Below are positions 1 through 8,115 of a stretch of DNA of 64,000 bases, piece after piece. How positions within the stretch are numbered: the first letter of the stretch is position 1; the number at the start of each line of letters is the position of its first letter. Below the pieces are notes generated by a model. The model made no database searches and had not been told where the DNA came from. It was given only the letters and a program-made list of their open reading frames with translations. A program made the translations under genes and the position numbers. The stretch comes from Bordetella parapertussis (GTDB taxonomy: Bacteria; Pseudomonadota; Gammaproteobacteria; Burkholderiales; SG8-41), in the NCBI GenBank assembly GCA_945906815.1, contig CAMDRT010000002.1, forward strand, positions 124,001 through 188,000, written 5' to 3'.

Positions 1-31
1 CCGAGGGCATGGGTAACGCAAGCGTAGACAT
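1..31 (-). CDS. N-terminal fragment of a leftward gene, possibly rpoH (heat-shock sigma factor)
   Basis: Only the first ten codons (MSTLALPMPS) lie in the window; the gene continues past the left edge. The ATG at 31-29 is preceded on its strand by a purine-rich GGGAGA ribosome-binding site about six bases upstream. A CIRCE operator lies about 35 bp further upstream, so the gene is probably heat-shock controlled. The short leucine/alanine/proline-rich start is compatible with betaproteobacterial RpoH and does not resemble GroES, DnaJ or HrcA starts. Ten residues cannot prove identity. Confidence 0.45.
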   Translation of the reverse strand, partial: MSTLALPMPS

Positions 32-65
32 GCTGTCTCCCGATGTAATGATTGCACTTGTAATT

Positions 66-92
66 TTAGCACTCTTGGTGTTTGAGTGCCAA
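66..92. promoter_or_regulatory. CIRCE operator (HrcA binding site)
   Basis: The sequence reads TTAGCACTC, a nine-base spacer, then GAGTGCCAA. The CIRCE consensus is TTAGCACTC-N9-GAGTGCTAA, so only one of 18 arm positions differs and the spacer length is exact. It most likely controls the leftward gene starting at 31; the rightward glycosyltransferase starts 236 bp away. Confidence 0.82.
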
Positions 93-327
93 ATCGCTGA
101 CGAGTTCCACACAGTTTTTTAATAAAATTCCTTTAAAACAAATGCTTATTGACGTTAACCCGGTTTATATCAATCCCCTTTAAGGGCTATGCGCTAGCGT
201 AAATACTGCCGAACCGTGACGCAAATCGCTAGTGCCGGCCCTGCGGCTCTCGCCCTGTAGAACAGCTACTTGTGTGCGCCATGGCGGCTTAAAATACGGC
301 CTGCGTGACTCAATCAGACTACCCTAG
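93..327. other. intergenic region without recognisable gene
   Basis: This spacer separates the CIRCE element from the first rightward glycosyltransferase. It starts AT-rich (about 110-180) and becomes GC-rich. I see no convincing ORF, terminator or RNA here. It presumably holds the promoter of the rightward operon, but no clear -35/-10 pair could be assigned. Confidence 0.5.
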
Positions 328-1080
328 ATGACACTTTCGGTTTCGATTACCACCTACAACGGCGAGCCGTTGGTGCGCCGCTGCCTGGAATCCGTGGCGT
401 GGGCGGACGAAATCATTACGGTCGATTCCGGCAGCACCGATAACACACGTGATATTTGCCGCGAACTGGGTGCCAAGGTCACGCAAACGCCGGATTTTCC
501 CGGCTACGGCCAGCAAAAAAACCGGGCGCTGGATCGCACCACCGGCGATTGGGTGTTGGCGCTGGATCACGATGAAATGGTGTCGCCCGAGCTGCGCGCA
601 GAAATAGAAGCCACGATCAAAAACCCTGGCGATGCGGTGGCATTCACCATGCCGCGGCTGTCGAATTTTTGCGGGCGCGATATGCGGCACTGCGGCTGGT
701 GGCCGGATCCGGTCACGCGGCTTTTCCGCAAGGGCGCTGCGCGTTTTTCGGAAGACCATTTGCACGACCGCATCCTCGTGAATGGCAAGATCGGCAAACT
801 GCGCCATCCGCTACGGCATCAGCCGATGCCGACGCTGGAGCATGTCATCAATAAAATGAATGGTTACTCCTCTGGCGGCGCGCACTTCAATTTCGAGCGC
901 GGCAAGCGCGCATCGCTCGCCCAGGCGATCTTTCACGGCGGGTGGGCGTTCGTGCGCACCTATATATTGCAGGCCGGATTTCTCGATGGGCGTGAAGGTT
1001 TCATGCTTTCCGTGTCCAACGCCGAGGGCACCTATTACCGCTACCTCAAGCTGATGCTGCTGGGCAGCAAGCCCCGGTGA
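328..1080 (+). CDS. family 2 glycosyltransferase, LPS-core WaaE/KdtX-like
   Basis: A 250-residue GT-A enzyme expected at the cytoplasmic membrane face, transferring a sugar from a nucleotide donor to LPS core or a related glycan. The N-terminus has the WaaE-type pattern SITTYNGE, then CLESVAWADEI and VDSGSTDNT (about residues 6-40), followed by a DHD metal/nucleotide motif near residues 80-82. Length fits the family. It starts an operon: its TGA overlaps the GTG start of the next glycosyltransferase by four bases. Acceptor and donor cannot be read from sequence. Confidence 0.85.
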   Translation: MTLSVSITTYNGEPLVRRCLESVAWADEIITVDSGSTDNTRDICRELGAKVTQTPDFPGYGQQKNRALDRTTGDWVLALDHDEMVSPELRAEIEATIKNPGDAVAFTMPRLSNFCGRDMRHCGWWPDPVTRLFRKGAARFSEDHLHDRILVNGKIGKLRHPLRHQPMPTLEHVINKMNGYSSGGAHFNFERGKRASLAQAIFHGGWAFVRTYILQAGFLDGREGFMLSVSNAEGTYYRYLKLMLLGSKPR

Positions 1081-1886
1081 AAACCGCGGTCATCGTCACC
1101 ACCTATAACCGGCCGCACGCACTCGCGGCAGTGCTTGACGGGTACATCGATCAAGCCGGCCATGACTTCGAGTTGCTGGTCGCCGACGATGGCTCTACGG
1201 ACGAAACACGACACCTGATTGAAAGCCAGGCCGCGCGCGCGCCGTTCAGCTTGCGACACGTGTGGCAGGAGGACACCGGCTTCAGGCCTGGCGCCGCACG
1301 CAATCGCGCGGCTGCGCGCACGGCCGCCGATTATCTTATTTTCGTCGATGGCGATTGCGTGCCCGCGTCCGATTTCGTTAATCAGCACCAGGCGCTCGCC
1401 GAGCCGGGATATTTTCTTTCCGGCAACCGCGTGCTGCTGTCGCAATCGTTCACGCAGCAGGTACTTGCAGCGCGCGCGCCGATACACCGCTGGCGCGCCG
1501 CGCGCTGGCTGCGCGCATGGGCCGCGCGTGATGTGAATCGGCTGCTGCCGTTGCTCAAGTTGCCTGATGCGTCATGGCGCAAAAGCTCACCGCGGCAATG
1601 GCAGGGTGTGAAGACCTGCAACCTGTCCTTGTGGCGCAAGGACTTCATGCGCGCCAATGGCTTTGACGAGTCTTATTCCGGCTGGGGACTCGAAGACAGC
1701 GATCTGGCGATCCGCCTGTTACACGCCAGCGTGCAGCACAAAAGCGCGCGTTTCGCGACCCCGGTGTTTCACCTGTGGCACCGTGAAAATGACCGTAGCC
1801 GGCTGGACGAAAATCAAAAACTGCTCGACGAAATCATCCGTTCCGAACGCATCGAAGCGCGCCTCGGTGTGCGCCAGTATTTATGA
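1077..1886 (+). CDS. family 2 glycosyltransferase with galactosyltransferase-like C-terminus
   Basis: A 269-residue GT-A transferase. TTYNRP near the N-terminus, ADDGSTDETR around residues 36-45 and a DGD motif near 91-93 mark the nucleotide-sugar site. The segment GFDESYSGWGLEDSDL near residue 200 resembles the Glyco_transf_7C region that positions the acceptor. The GTG start shares four bases with the preceding stop, and its own stop overlaps the next ATG, so translation is coupled. Likely part of LPS core or surface glycan assembly; the sugar is unknown. Confidence 0.83.
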   Translation: MKTAVIVTTYNRPHALAAVLDGYIDQAGHDFELLVADDGSTDETRHLIESQAARAPFSLRHVWQEDTGFRPGAARNRAAARTAADYLIFVDGDCVPASDFVNQHQALAEPGYFLSGNRVLLSQSFTQQVLAARAPIHRWRAARWLRAWAARDVNRLLPLLKLPDASWRKSSPRQWQGVKTCNLSLWRKDFMRANGFDESYSGWGLEDSDLAIRLLHASVQHKSARFATPVFHLWHRENDRSRLDENQKLLDEIIRSERIEARLGVRQYL

Positions 1887-2962
1887 ATCCACCACCGCGC
1901 CGCGTGCTGGTGATCGTCACACGCCGCATCGGCGACGTGCTGTTGGCGACGCCCGTGTTACGCTCGCTGAAACGCGCCTGGCCCAACACATCCATCGATG
2001 CTCTGGTGTTTAGCAGCAGCGCGAGCGCGCTTGCGGCCAACGCCGATATCGACCACATACGCGCCATCCCCGAACGCCCCGGCATACTGCAACATATTAT
2101 TTTTATTCTGAAATTATTCCGGCGCTATGATTTGGCGCTGTCGCTGGTGCCCGGCGATCGCCCGACCTTGTACGCCTATGCCGCAGGCCGCTCACGCGTA
2201 GGCCTGTTGCTGCCCACACCCAAAGAAAGCTGGAAACGCAGATTTCTGCATCACTGGCTGCCGTACCAGCGTGCGGCTACGCATACCGTGCTGACGCATC
2301 TCTCCGTGCTTGCGCCACTGGGCGTGCCTGCGGTGGCCGAAGTCACGCCCAGCTGGCGTGCCGCCGACGCGCAACGCGCAGCGCAGATGCTCGCACCTTT
2401 GGAAAACGCCCGCTACATCGTGTTACACCTCTACCCCAGATTCAACTACAAAATGTGGAGCGACGCGGGCTGGCTGGCACTCGCGCGCTGGATCGCCGGG
2501 CGCGGACTGCGCATCGTGCTCACCGGTGGACACGACAGTGCCGAAGCCGAATACGTGCGCCGCCTCGCACACCAGATGGCCATGCCGCTGAACCTCGCGG
2601 GAAAATTGACACTCAGCGAATCCGCCTGCGTACTCGCTCGCGCGACGGCCTATATCGGCCCCGACACCGCGATGACCCATATGGCGGCAGCGTTGGGTGT
2701 GCCTACGGTCACGTTTTTTGGCCCGACTGACGCCGTACCATGGGGGCCGTGGCCCAAGGGCCATGATGGGAGCCGCGCCCCTTGGCGCCGCCTGGGGGAC
2801 CAAAGCAGCGGCAACGTGCGCCTGCTGCAGGGAAGTGCTGCGTGCGTGCCGTGCGGTAACGAAGGCTGCCAGCGGCACCTCGCCAGCTACAGCGATTGTT
2901 TGCTGCAGCTACCGGCAGCGCGGGTCATCAACGCCTTACGCGATGTTGCAAAGATGCCATGA
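1883..2962 (+). CDS. family 9 heptosyltransferase (WaaC/WaaF/WaaQ type)
   Basis: A 359-residue GT-B enzyme that should transfer L-glycero-D-manno-heptose from ADP-heptose to LPS inner core. The N-terminal RRIGDVLLATPVLRSLK pattern and the C-terminal GPDTAMTHMAAALGVP donor-site pattern (around residue 255-270) are typical of family 9, as is FFGPTD just after. It is coupled by four-base overlaps on both sides. Which of the heptosyltransferases it represents is not resolved; the spacing from canonical waa genes makes WaaQ-like the best guess. Confidence 0.85.
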   Translation: MNPPPRRVLVIVTRRIGDVLLATPVLRSLKRAWPNTSIDALVFSSSASALAANADIDHIRAIPERPGILQHIIFILKLFRRYDLALSLVPGDRPTLYAYAAGRSRVGLLLPTPKESWKRRFLHHWLPYQRAATHTVLTHLSVLAPLGVPAVAEVTPSWRAADAQRAAQMLAPLENARYIVLHLYPRFNYKMWSDAGWLALARWIAGRGLRIVLTGGHDSAEAEYVRRLAHQMAMPLNLAGKLTLSESACVLARATAYIGPDTAMTHMAAALGVPTVTFFGPTDAVPWGPWPKGHDGSRAPWRRLGDQSSGNVRLLQGSAACVPCGNEGCQRHLASYSDCLLQLPAARVINALRDVAKMP

Positions 2963-3813
2963 CCACAGATGCTTACGTAACCCAATGCCCCGTCGGCTGC
3001 GTCTCGCCACTGGAAATGAGCCCTTTCAATTTGCCCGAAGGCCGCTTACGGCGTTGCGCCGGATGCGGGCAGTTGATCAGCGCGGCGAGTGCAGCGCGTT
3101 ATTGGGAAACCATGGCGGCGTTCAACGCACCGGGTTTTAATCAACCCTCAGCGCGCGAAATAGAACGGCGGCGTGGTGTAGCGCAGCGGCGCCTGCAAAC
3201 ACTGGCGCGCCTGCTCGGCCAACCGCCCGCAGACCTCCGCCTTGTCGATGTAGGTTGTTCGCGCGGACAGTTTGTGGCTTTCGCCGCGCAAGCCGGATTT
3301 GCTGCTGAAGGCGTTGAACCTGCGCCCGACATAGCGGCTGCCGCACGTGCGCTAGGGCTGCAGGTACGCAGTGGCTTGCTCGAACAACAGAATTATCCCG
3401 ATGCCTCGTTCGACGCCATGTCGTTGTTCGAAGTGGTGGAGCATTTGCGTGAGCCGCTGCCGCTGCTGCGCGAATGCAGACGCATCCTCAAACCCGGCGG
3501 CATACTGATCGTCAGCACGGGTAACACGGCCAGCTGGACGGTAGCCGCGATGGGCGCGCGCTGGGACTACTTTCACATCGAAAAAGACGGCGGACATATC
3601 AGTTTTTTCAATCCGCAATCGATGGCCATTCTCGCGCGCAACGCTGGATTTCGCGTGGCGCGCCTGGAGACCGCGCGCGTGAAATTTCACGACAAGGGCG
3701 AGGTATCAAAAATGCGCTACGTGCTGAGCAAAATCGCCGCGGAACTGCTGAACGCGCCCGCGCGCAGCGCCCGGCGCGGCCACGACATGTTGACCTATCT
3801 GCGCCGCGACTAG
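2959..3813 (+). CDS. class I SAM-dependent methyltransferase with N-terminal zinc-ribbon-like segment
   Basis: The ATG at 2959 overlaps the preceding stop, giving 284 residues. The N-terminus has paired cysteines (CPVGC, then CAGCGQ), a probable zinc ribbon as seen in sugar methyltransferases. The SAM-binding motif LVDVGCSRGQF lies near residue 95 and SLFEVVEHL, a motif II/III region, follows near 155. Its position at the end of a glycosyltransferase operon suggests it methylates the glycan or its lipid carrier. It converges with the leftward operon ending at 3824, only 10 bp away. Confidence 0.8.
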   Translation: MTTDAYVTQCPVGCVSPLEMSPFNLPEGRLRRCAGCGQLISAASAARYWETMAAFNAPGFNQPSAREIERRRGVAQRRLQTLARLLGQPPADLRLVDVGCSRGQFVAFAAQAGFAAEGVEPAPDIAAAARALGLQVRSGLLEQQNYPDASFDAMSLFEVVEHLREPLPLLRECRRILKPGGILIVSTGNTASWTVAAMGARWDYFHIEKDGGHISFFNPQSMAILARNAGFRVARLETARVKFHDKGEVSKMRYVLSKIAAELLNAPARSARRGHDMLTYLRRD

Positions 3814-3823
3814 CATTTCCGGG

Positions 3824-5236
3824 TTAATGCCGGGCGCAAGCCGCGCCGCGACACAGCAGGAACAAGGTATCGCCGGCCAGCACATACTGCGCCGCTACTT
3901 TGCCGAGCGCGGCATCGGGCCGGTTTGACAGTGCGTAGCCGTTGTCCCATTGCGCCGGCGCGAAGGTCAGCACCGGTTGCGGCAGTCGCTGAATATTGAC
4001 ATAAGCCGTCACCGACTGTCCGGCGGCGCTGACATCGTGGCTGTAGAGCGGGAACCCTGCGCTGCGCTGAATGACCTGCCGTGCCACCACCGCATAGTTC
4101 TCGCCCCGTACCTGCTGTTGATACAGCGGAAACACCAGCAGCGCCAGCAGCAACTTGAGCGCCACCATGGCCCACAGCCAGCGCAGGGCCGTGCGCACGT
4201 GCGCATCACCGAGCGCGCCCAAGGCCACAGCCAGCGCCAACGCGAGCAGCGGCAGCACCGGCAGCAGATAGCGTATATGACTCTGCGGTGCCAGCCAAAA
4301 AGGGATAAACGCCACCACCGCGATGGCAAGCGCCCTGTTAACCACGGGATGCATGACGATATTTTTTGCTTCCCGCCGCCGCCACAGCCACCACAGCAGC
4401 AGCAGGGAAAGCGGCGCCAGCCGCAACACCGTCTCCAGCGGATAGGCGATCAATTTCCACACATACGCCAACACCCCCAGCGGCATCAGCTTGTCGGCAA
4501 TCTCCGCTGCCATGCGGCTGTTGTGCGCCTGATCGCCGCCAATTACATAGGCCCACACCAACGGCACGCATAGCGTCGCCGCGGCCAGCAACACAGGCAG
4601 CGCTTGCAACAGAAATTTTCGTGCCTCACGCTGCCACAAAAACACCAGCACCGCCGCGCCGATGAACGCGTAGACAATAATGCCTTTGGTCAAAAATGCT
4701 GCGCTAGCGAATAACAGCGTGCCCAGCAGCCAGGCGACGCGGCGTGTTTCTACCGCCAGCCACAGCGCTGCAATCGCGCCGAACACCAGCATGCCGAGCA
4801 GCGGGTCGCGATAGCCGAGCCAGCCGCGGTACATCAGAACATCGCCAAAAGTCACTGCGATCGCGGCCGCCAGCGCCGCCAGCACTACATTGCGGCACAG
4901 ACGATGCGCCAGAAATGCGAGCATCGCCCCGCTGAGTGCAGTGGAAGCAATCATGATCGCGCGCGTCACACCGGGTGCATGCTCCCACCCCACCGCACTG
5001 GCGAGCAAAATAATCAGCCAGTTGGCCAATACCCCATGCTGCGCATCCACGCCATACAGCCATAACCGCAGCCAGTCGCCGCGCTGCCACATCTCCAGCG
5101 AACTGTTCACCAGGATGCCCTCTTCGCCCACCAGAAAAAACCACAGGGTCGGGATCGAGCTGGCTATGGCGGCCGCATAGATGAGCCAGGCCTGTCGTGT
5201 AAGCGCCGGCGCAAGCGGGTGGAGTGGCTGGTTCAC
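3824..5236 (-). CDS. GT-C (ArnT/PMT-like) membrane glycosyltransferase
   Basis: Read from the GTG at 5236 this is a 470-residue polytopic membrane protein with about ten hydrophobic segments. After the first helix comes a charged loop containing EEGILVNSS, where GT-C enzymes carry their acidic catalytic residues. Such proteins use polyprenyl-phosphate-linked sugars on the periplasmic side. The GTG overlaps the stop of the SGNH gene by four bases; a longer reading from 5365 would sit inside that gene and is unlikely. It closes the leftward polysaccharide operon. The transferred sugar is unknown. Confidence 0.7.
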   Translation of the reverse strand: MNQPLHPLAPALTRQAWLIYAAAIASSIPTLWFFLVGEEGILVNSSLEMWQRGDWLRLWLYGVDAQHGVLANWLIILLASAVGWEHAPGVTRAIMIASTALSGAMLAFLAHRLCRNVVLAALAAAIAVTFGDVLMYRGWLGYRDPLLGMLVFGAIAALWLAVETRRVAWLLGTLLFASAAFLTKGIIVYAFIGAAVLVFLWQREARKFLLQALPVLLAAATLCVPLVWAYVIGGDQAHNSRMAAEIADKLMPLGVLAYVWKLIAYPLETVLRLAPLSLLLLWWLWRRREAKNIVMHPVVNRALAIAVVAFIPFWLAPQSHIRYLLPVLPLLALALAVALGALGDAHVRTALRWLWAMVALKLLLALLVFPLYQQQVRGENYAVVARQVIQRSAGFPLYSHDVSAAGQSVTAYVNIQRLPQPVLTFAPAQWDNGYALSNRPDAALGKVAAQYVLAGDTLFLLCRGAACARH

Positions 5237-6501
5237 AGGGTCTCCGGCCGGTACAGTCCCGCACGCACACGGCCGGCATCCACATCGCTGAAGTACCGTT
5301 GCAGCACGCGCCGGTTGCATGCGGGGTACGCGTGATGCTCGTCGGTGAACTCCGCTGCCGTGCAACCATACTGTTCGGAGGCACCAGCGTCGATCACGCT
5401 CACCTGGTAATGCCGTGCCCAGGTGTCAAGGCTGGCTTTGGTGCGATCCAGGCAAGCTTGCCAGCGCGCATGGCCGCGCAGGGTTGTTTCCATGCCCGGC
5501 GCCAGCGCAGGGAGTATGAAAATCATGCGCCCGCCTGTCGCCGCCAGGCGTTGCGCGGATGCGCCCAGCCCCTGGAGGAACGCCGCATTGGGTTCACCCT
5601 GGGTAGCGCACAGGTGTTTGGTGTATTTGGAACTGGGCGCGGCCGCGGCCAGCGCAAGCGTGGCGGCCTGGGCCGGTGTGAGCCGGCTGTCATTGGCGAA
5701 TGTCCAACTGCCGTCGTAGCGATAACCGCGGCACAGTCCGCGATTGATCACATCAAAATCGCGCGCCATGGAACCATCGGCACAACCATACGGGGCACCA
5801 CCCACGTCGAAGAACGCATGCCACAGACTGCTTATGAATGCATCGCTTTTAAGCGCCGCTGCCAGCAGCGTACCTAGGTTCGCCACGCGCGGCCATGACA
5901 GCGCATCTTCGAGGCGTTTGGCGAACGCGACGCGGCTAACCCGGTAGGCGCGCTCTACCGCTGGCGCGGAAAGGTCCAACTCACCCACCGCGCCCGGCAG
6001 ATAAATATTGCCCACGGACCAATCCAACCCCGCCAGCACCCAGCGCACCTGCTGCGGCCAGTGCTGCGTCACGTACTGCGCCTCGCCCGCCACCGAGGCG
6101 GTGGCGTTTCCCGTCACCGTCAGGTTATAACTGCGCCAGCCCGCAGGCAGCACCTCCTGGGTGACGCCCATCAGTGTCGAAGAACCGAGTACCAGGGCAT
6201 TGATTTCCGGCAATCGATCCGCCAGCCGCAGCACCTTGAAGGGCCCGCTGTAACCCACCGGCGGCGCGTAGGTCACCCCGCGCGTGGCCTGCTGCCACAC
6301 TGAGGCAGCGCGCGTGGCTGGCAGATTACCGAGGCCGCGGTCACCCAATATGAGATTGAGTGTGAGCACCAGCGCCAGCGCCAATGCCAATGCACCGAGT
6401 AGCACCGCCACATAACGGCGCAGCGCCTGGTGCGCGGGCGCCTGCGGCATGTGCGGCATGTGCGGCATGTGCGGCATGTGCAGCATTCGGCGGCTCATCA
6501 A
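5233..6501 (-). CDS. SGNH/AlgJ-like periplasmic O-acetyltransferase partner, copy A
   Basis: A 422-residue protein with one N-terminal membrane anchor (hydrophobic stretch about residues 28-50) and a periplasmic SGNH-like domain. GSSTLMG (near residue 105) supplies the probable nucleophilic serine and TDEHHAYP near the C-terminus the Asp/His pair. AlgJ/AlgX-type proteins complete acetyl transfer started by the MBOAT partner encoded just upstream, whose stop overlaps this start by four bases. The N-terminus carries four HMP repeats from a 9-bp tandem repeat, each offering an in-frame ATG, so the true start within 6440-6501 is uncertain. It is homologous to the protein at 8116-9333. Confidence 0.75.
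   Translation of the reverse strand: MMSRRMLHMPHMPHMPHMPQAPAHQALRRYVAVLLGALALALALVLTLNLILGDRGLGNLPATRAASVWQQATRGVTYAPPVGYSGPFKVLRLADRLPEINALVLGSSTLMGVTQEVLPAGWRSYNLTVTGNATASVAGEAQYVTQHWPQQVRWVLAGLDWSVGNIYLPGAVGELDLSAPAVERAYRVSRVAFAKRLEDALSWPRVANLGTLLAAALKSDAFISSLWHAFFDVGGAPYGCADGSMARDFDVINRGLCRGYRYDGSWTFANDSRLTPAQAATLALAAAAPSSKYTKHLCATQGEPNAAFLQGLGASAQRLAATGGRMIFILPALAPGMETTLRGHARWQACLDRTKASLDTWARHYQVSVIDAGASEQYGCTAAEFTDEHHAYPACNRRVLQRYFSDVDAGRVRAGLYRPETL
6443..6487. repeat. 9-bp tandem repeat, four exact copies plus a decayed fifth
   Basis: The unit TGCGGCATG is repeated head to tail at 6443-6478, followed by a mutated copy. On the coding (minus) strand it encodes His-Met-Pro repeats at the N-terminus of the SGNH protein. 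A 9-bp unit keeps frame when copy number changes. Confidence 0.9.
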
Positions 6502-8054
6502 AATTGAAAATACAGAAACTCGGACTGGCGGTGCAGATTAACGATGGCGGCAAACGCCACCGCCGCCGCCACCAATCCCGCCGCTACACCGGGCCGCCAC
6601 AACAGGATCCGCGCCGCAGGCATAGCGCGCGGCATCAGCAACGCCGGATTAAAGCGCGCCATGATCTGCTGGGTGTTCGGGGCAAACCACGCGATGGCGA
6701 GCAGGATGACGATCCAGTTGATCAATCCACCGCTAACCAACCCGCGCGAGTTGGCAAACGACACGCCGTTCAGCGACAGCCATGCGCCCACTGCGCCCCA
6801 CTTTGCCAACCAATGATCTGGCACAGCGAGTCCGTGCCATCCCCACATGCCGCCAACGATCTGCAGCGCGTGCGGCACGCTGTCCGCGCGAAAAAACGCC
6901 AGGCCCACCAGCCACGCCACAAATGTCAGCGCGATGGCCGCCGCGCTACCCAGGCGCGTGGGGCGCTTGCGATCCTGCCCCAGGCGTTTGCGCAACATGC
7001 GCCACCACTGGTTCACGCACAAATAGACGCCGTGCAACAAGCCGAACACGATATAGGTCCAACCTGCGCCATGCCACAGGCCGCACAAAAACATCGTCAT
7101 CATCACACTGGCGTAGCGCCGCCATGCGCTTTTGCGTTTCCCGCCCAGCGGCACGAACACATAGTCACGCAAAAATCGCGACAGGGTCATATGCCAGCGA
7201 TTCCACAGTTCCGCAATACTAGTGGCCTTGTAGGGCGAATGAAAATTCAGCGGTAAGTGCACGCCGAACACGCGCGACAAACCGATCGCCATGTCGGAAT
7301 AACCCGAAAAATCAAAATAAAGCTGCAACGCGTACGCCAGTACCGCGCACCACGCCTCGATCAACGTCGGCGGCGTTCCCGCGCCGGGCAGGGCAAACAA
7401 AGGCGCCACATAAGGCGCTATGCCGTCGGCCAGAATCACCTTCTTGAACAACCCGATAAAAAATATGGTTAGGCCCACCGCGACGTTTTCCATCTGCAGG
7501 CGATAGGTCGATGCGCGCGCGAACTGCGGCATCATCTCGGCGTGGTGCAGGATGGGCCCCGCGATCAGGTGCGGGAAATAGGTCACGAACAGACAATAGT
7601 GAACAAAATTGTATTCCTTCACTTTGCCTTGGCAGGTATCCACCAGAAAGGCGATCTGGGTAAATGTAAAAAACGAAATACCAAGCGGCAAAATAATTTC
7701 CGCCTGCAGCGGCGCGACGCCTATCAGTCCGGCAGCGTTGGCGAGAAAGAAATTGCTGTACTTGTAATACCCCAGCAGCAACAGATTCGCGGCAACCGCG
7801 GCAATGGCCAAACCCTTTCTTTTGGCAGCGTCAGCGGGCGCAACACGCGCGATGGCGAGGCCCGCAAAGTAGTTGCACACTATCGACAGCAGCAACAGCG
7901 TCACGTACGCCGGATTCCACCAGCCATAGAAAAACAAAGACGCAGCCGCAAGCCATCCCGCCGCCAACATATGACTGGTTCTCGCCAATAAAAAAAATAG
8001 CGCAACCGTAAGCGGCAGAAATACGAAAATGAAGGCGTGCGAGTTAAACAGCAT
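6498..8054 (-). CDS. MBOAT-family (AlgI-like) membrane O-acyltransferase, copy A
   Basis: A 518-residue polytopic membrane protein. The LWHGAGWT motif near residue 320 and HGVYL shortly after hold the conserved MBOAT catalytic histidine region; FFTFTQIAFLVD and YFDFSGYSDMA are further AlgI-type signatures. It should move an acetyl group from the cytoplasm across the inner membrane and hand it to the SGNH partner, whose gene overlaps it by four bases. The substrate is presumably the polysaccharide made by this operon. Confidence 0.88.
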   Translation of the reverse strand: MLFNSHAFIFVFLPLTVALFFLLARTSHMLAAGWLAAASLFFYGWWNPAYVTLLLLSIVCNYFAGLAIARVAPADAAKRKGLAIAAVAANLLLLGYYKYSNFFLANAAGLIGVAPLQAEIILPLGISFFTFTQIAFLVDTCQGKVKEYNFVHYCLFVTYFPHLIAGPILHHAEMMPQFARASTYRLQMENVAVGLTIFFIGLFKKVILADGIAPYVAPLFALPGAGTPPTLIEAWCAVLAYALQLYFDFSGYSDMAIGLSRVFGVHLPLNFHSPYKATSIAELWNRWHMTLSRFLRDYVFVPLGGKRKSAWRRYASVMMTMFLCGLWHGAGWTYIVFGLLHGVYLCVNQWWRMLRKRLGQDRKRPTRLGSAAAIALTFVAWLVGLAFFRADSVPHALQIVGGMWGWHGLAVPDHWLAKWGAVGAWLSLNGVSFANSRGLVSGGLINWIVILLAIAWFAPNTQQIMARFNPALLMPRAMPAARILLWRPGVAAGLVAAAVAFAAIVNLHRQSEFLYFQF

Positions 8055-8115
8055 GCTTATCCATGGGGCACCCGGTGTGCGGGAAGTTTAGCATTCGCCG
8101 CCCCGCGCAACCGCC

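Noticed and set aside
3950..4573. Open frame of 207 codons on the plus strand opposite the GT-C glycosyltransferase gene.
   Set aside because: Composition is dominated by Gln/Arg/His from GC-rich antisense of hydrophobic codons; no domain, and the minus-strand frame has clear membrane-protein character.
6384..7256. 290-codon open frame antisense to MBOAT copy A and the SGNH gene, with AACAAC-type Ala/Cys repeats.
   Set aside because: The repetitive N-terminus is the antisense reading of the 9-bp HMP repeat; the rest is His/Arg/Gln-rich shadow.
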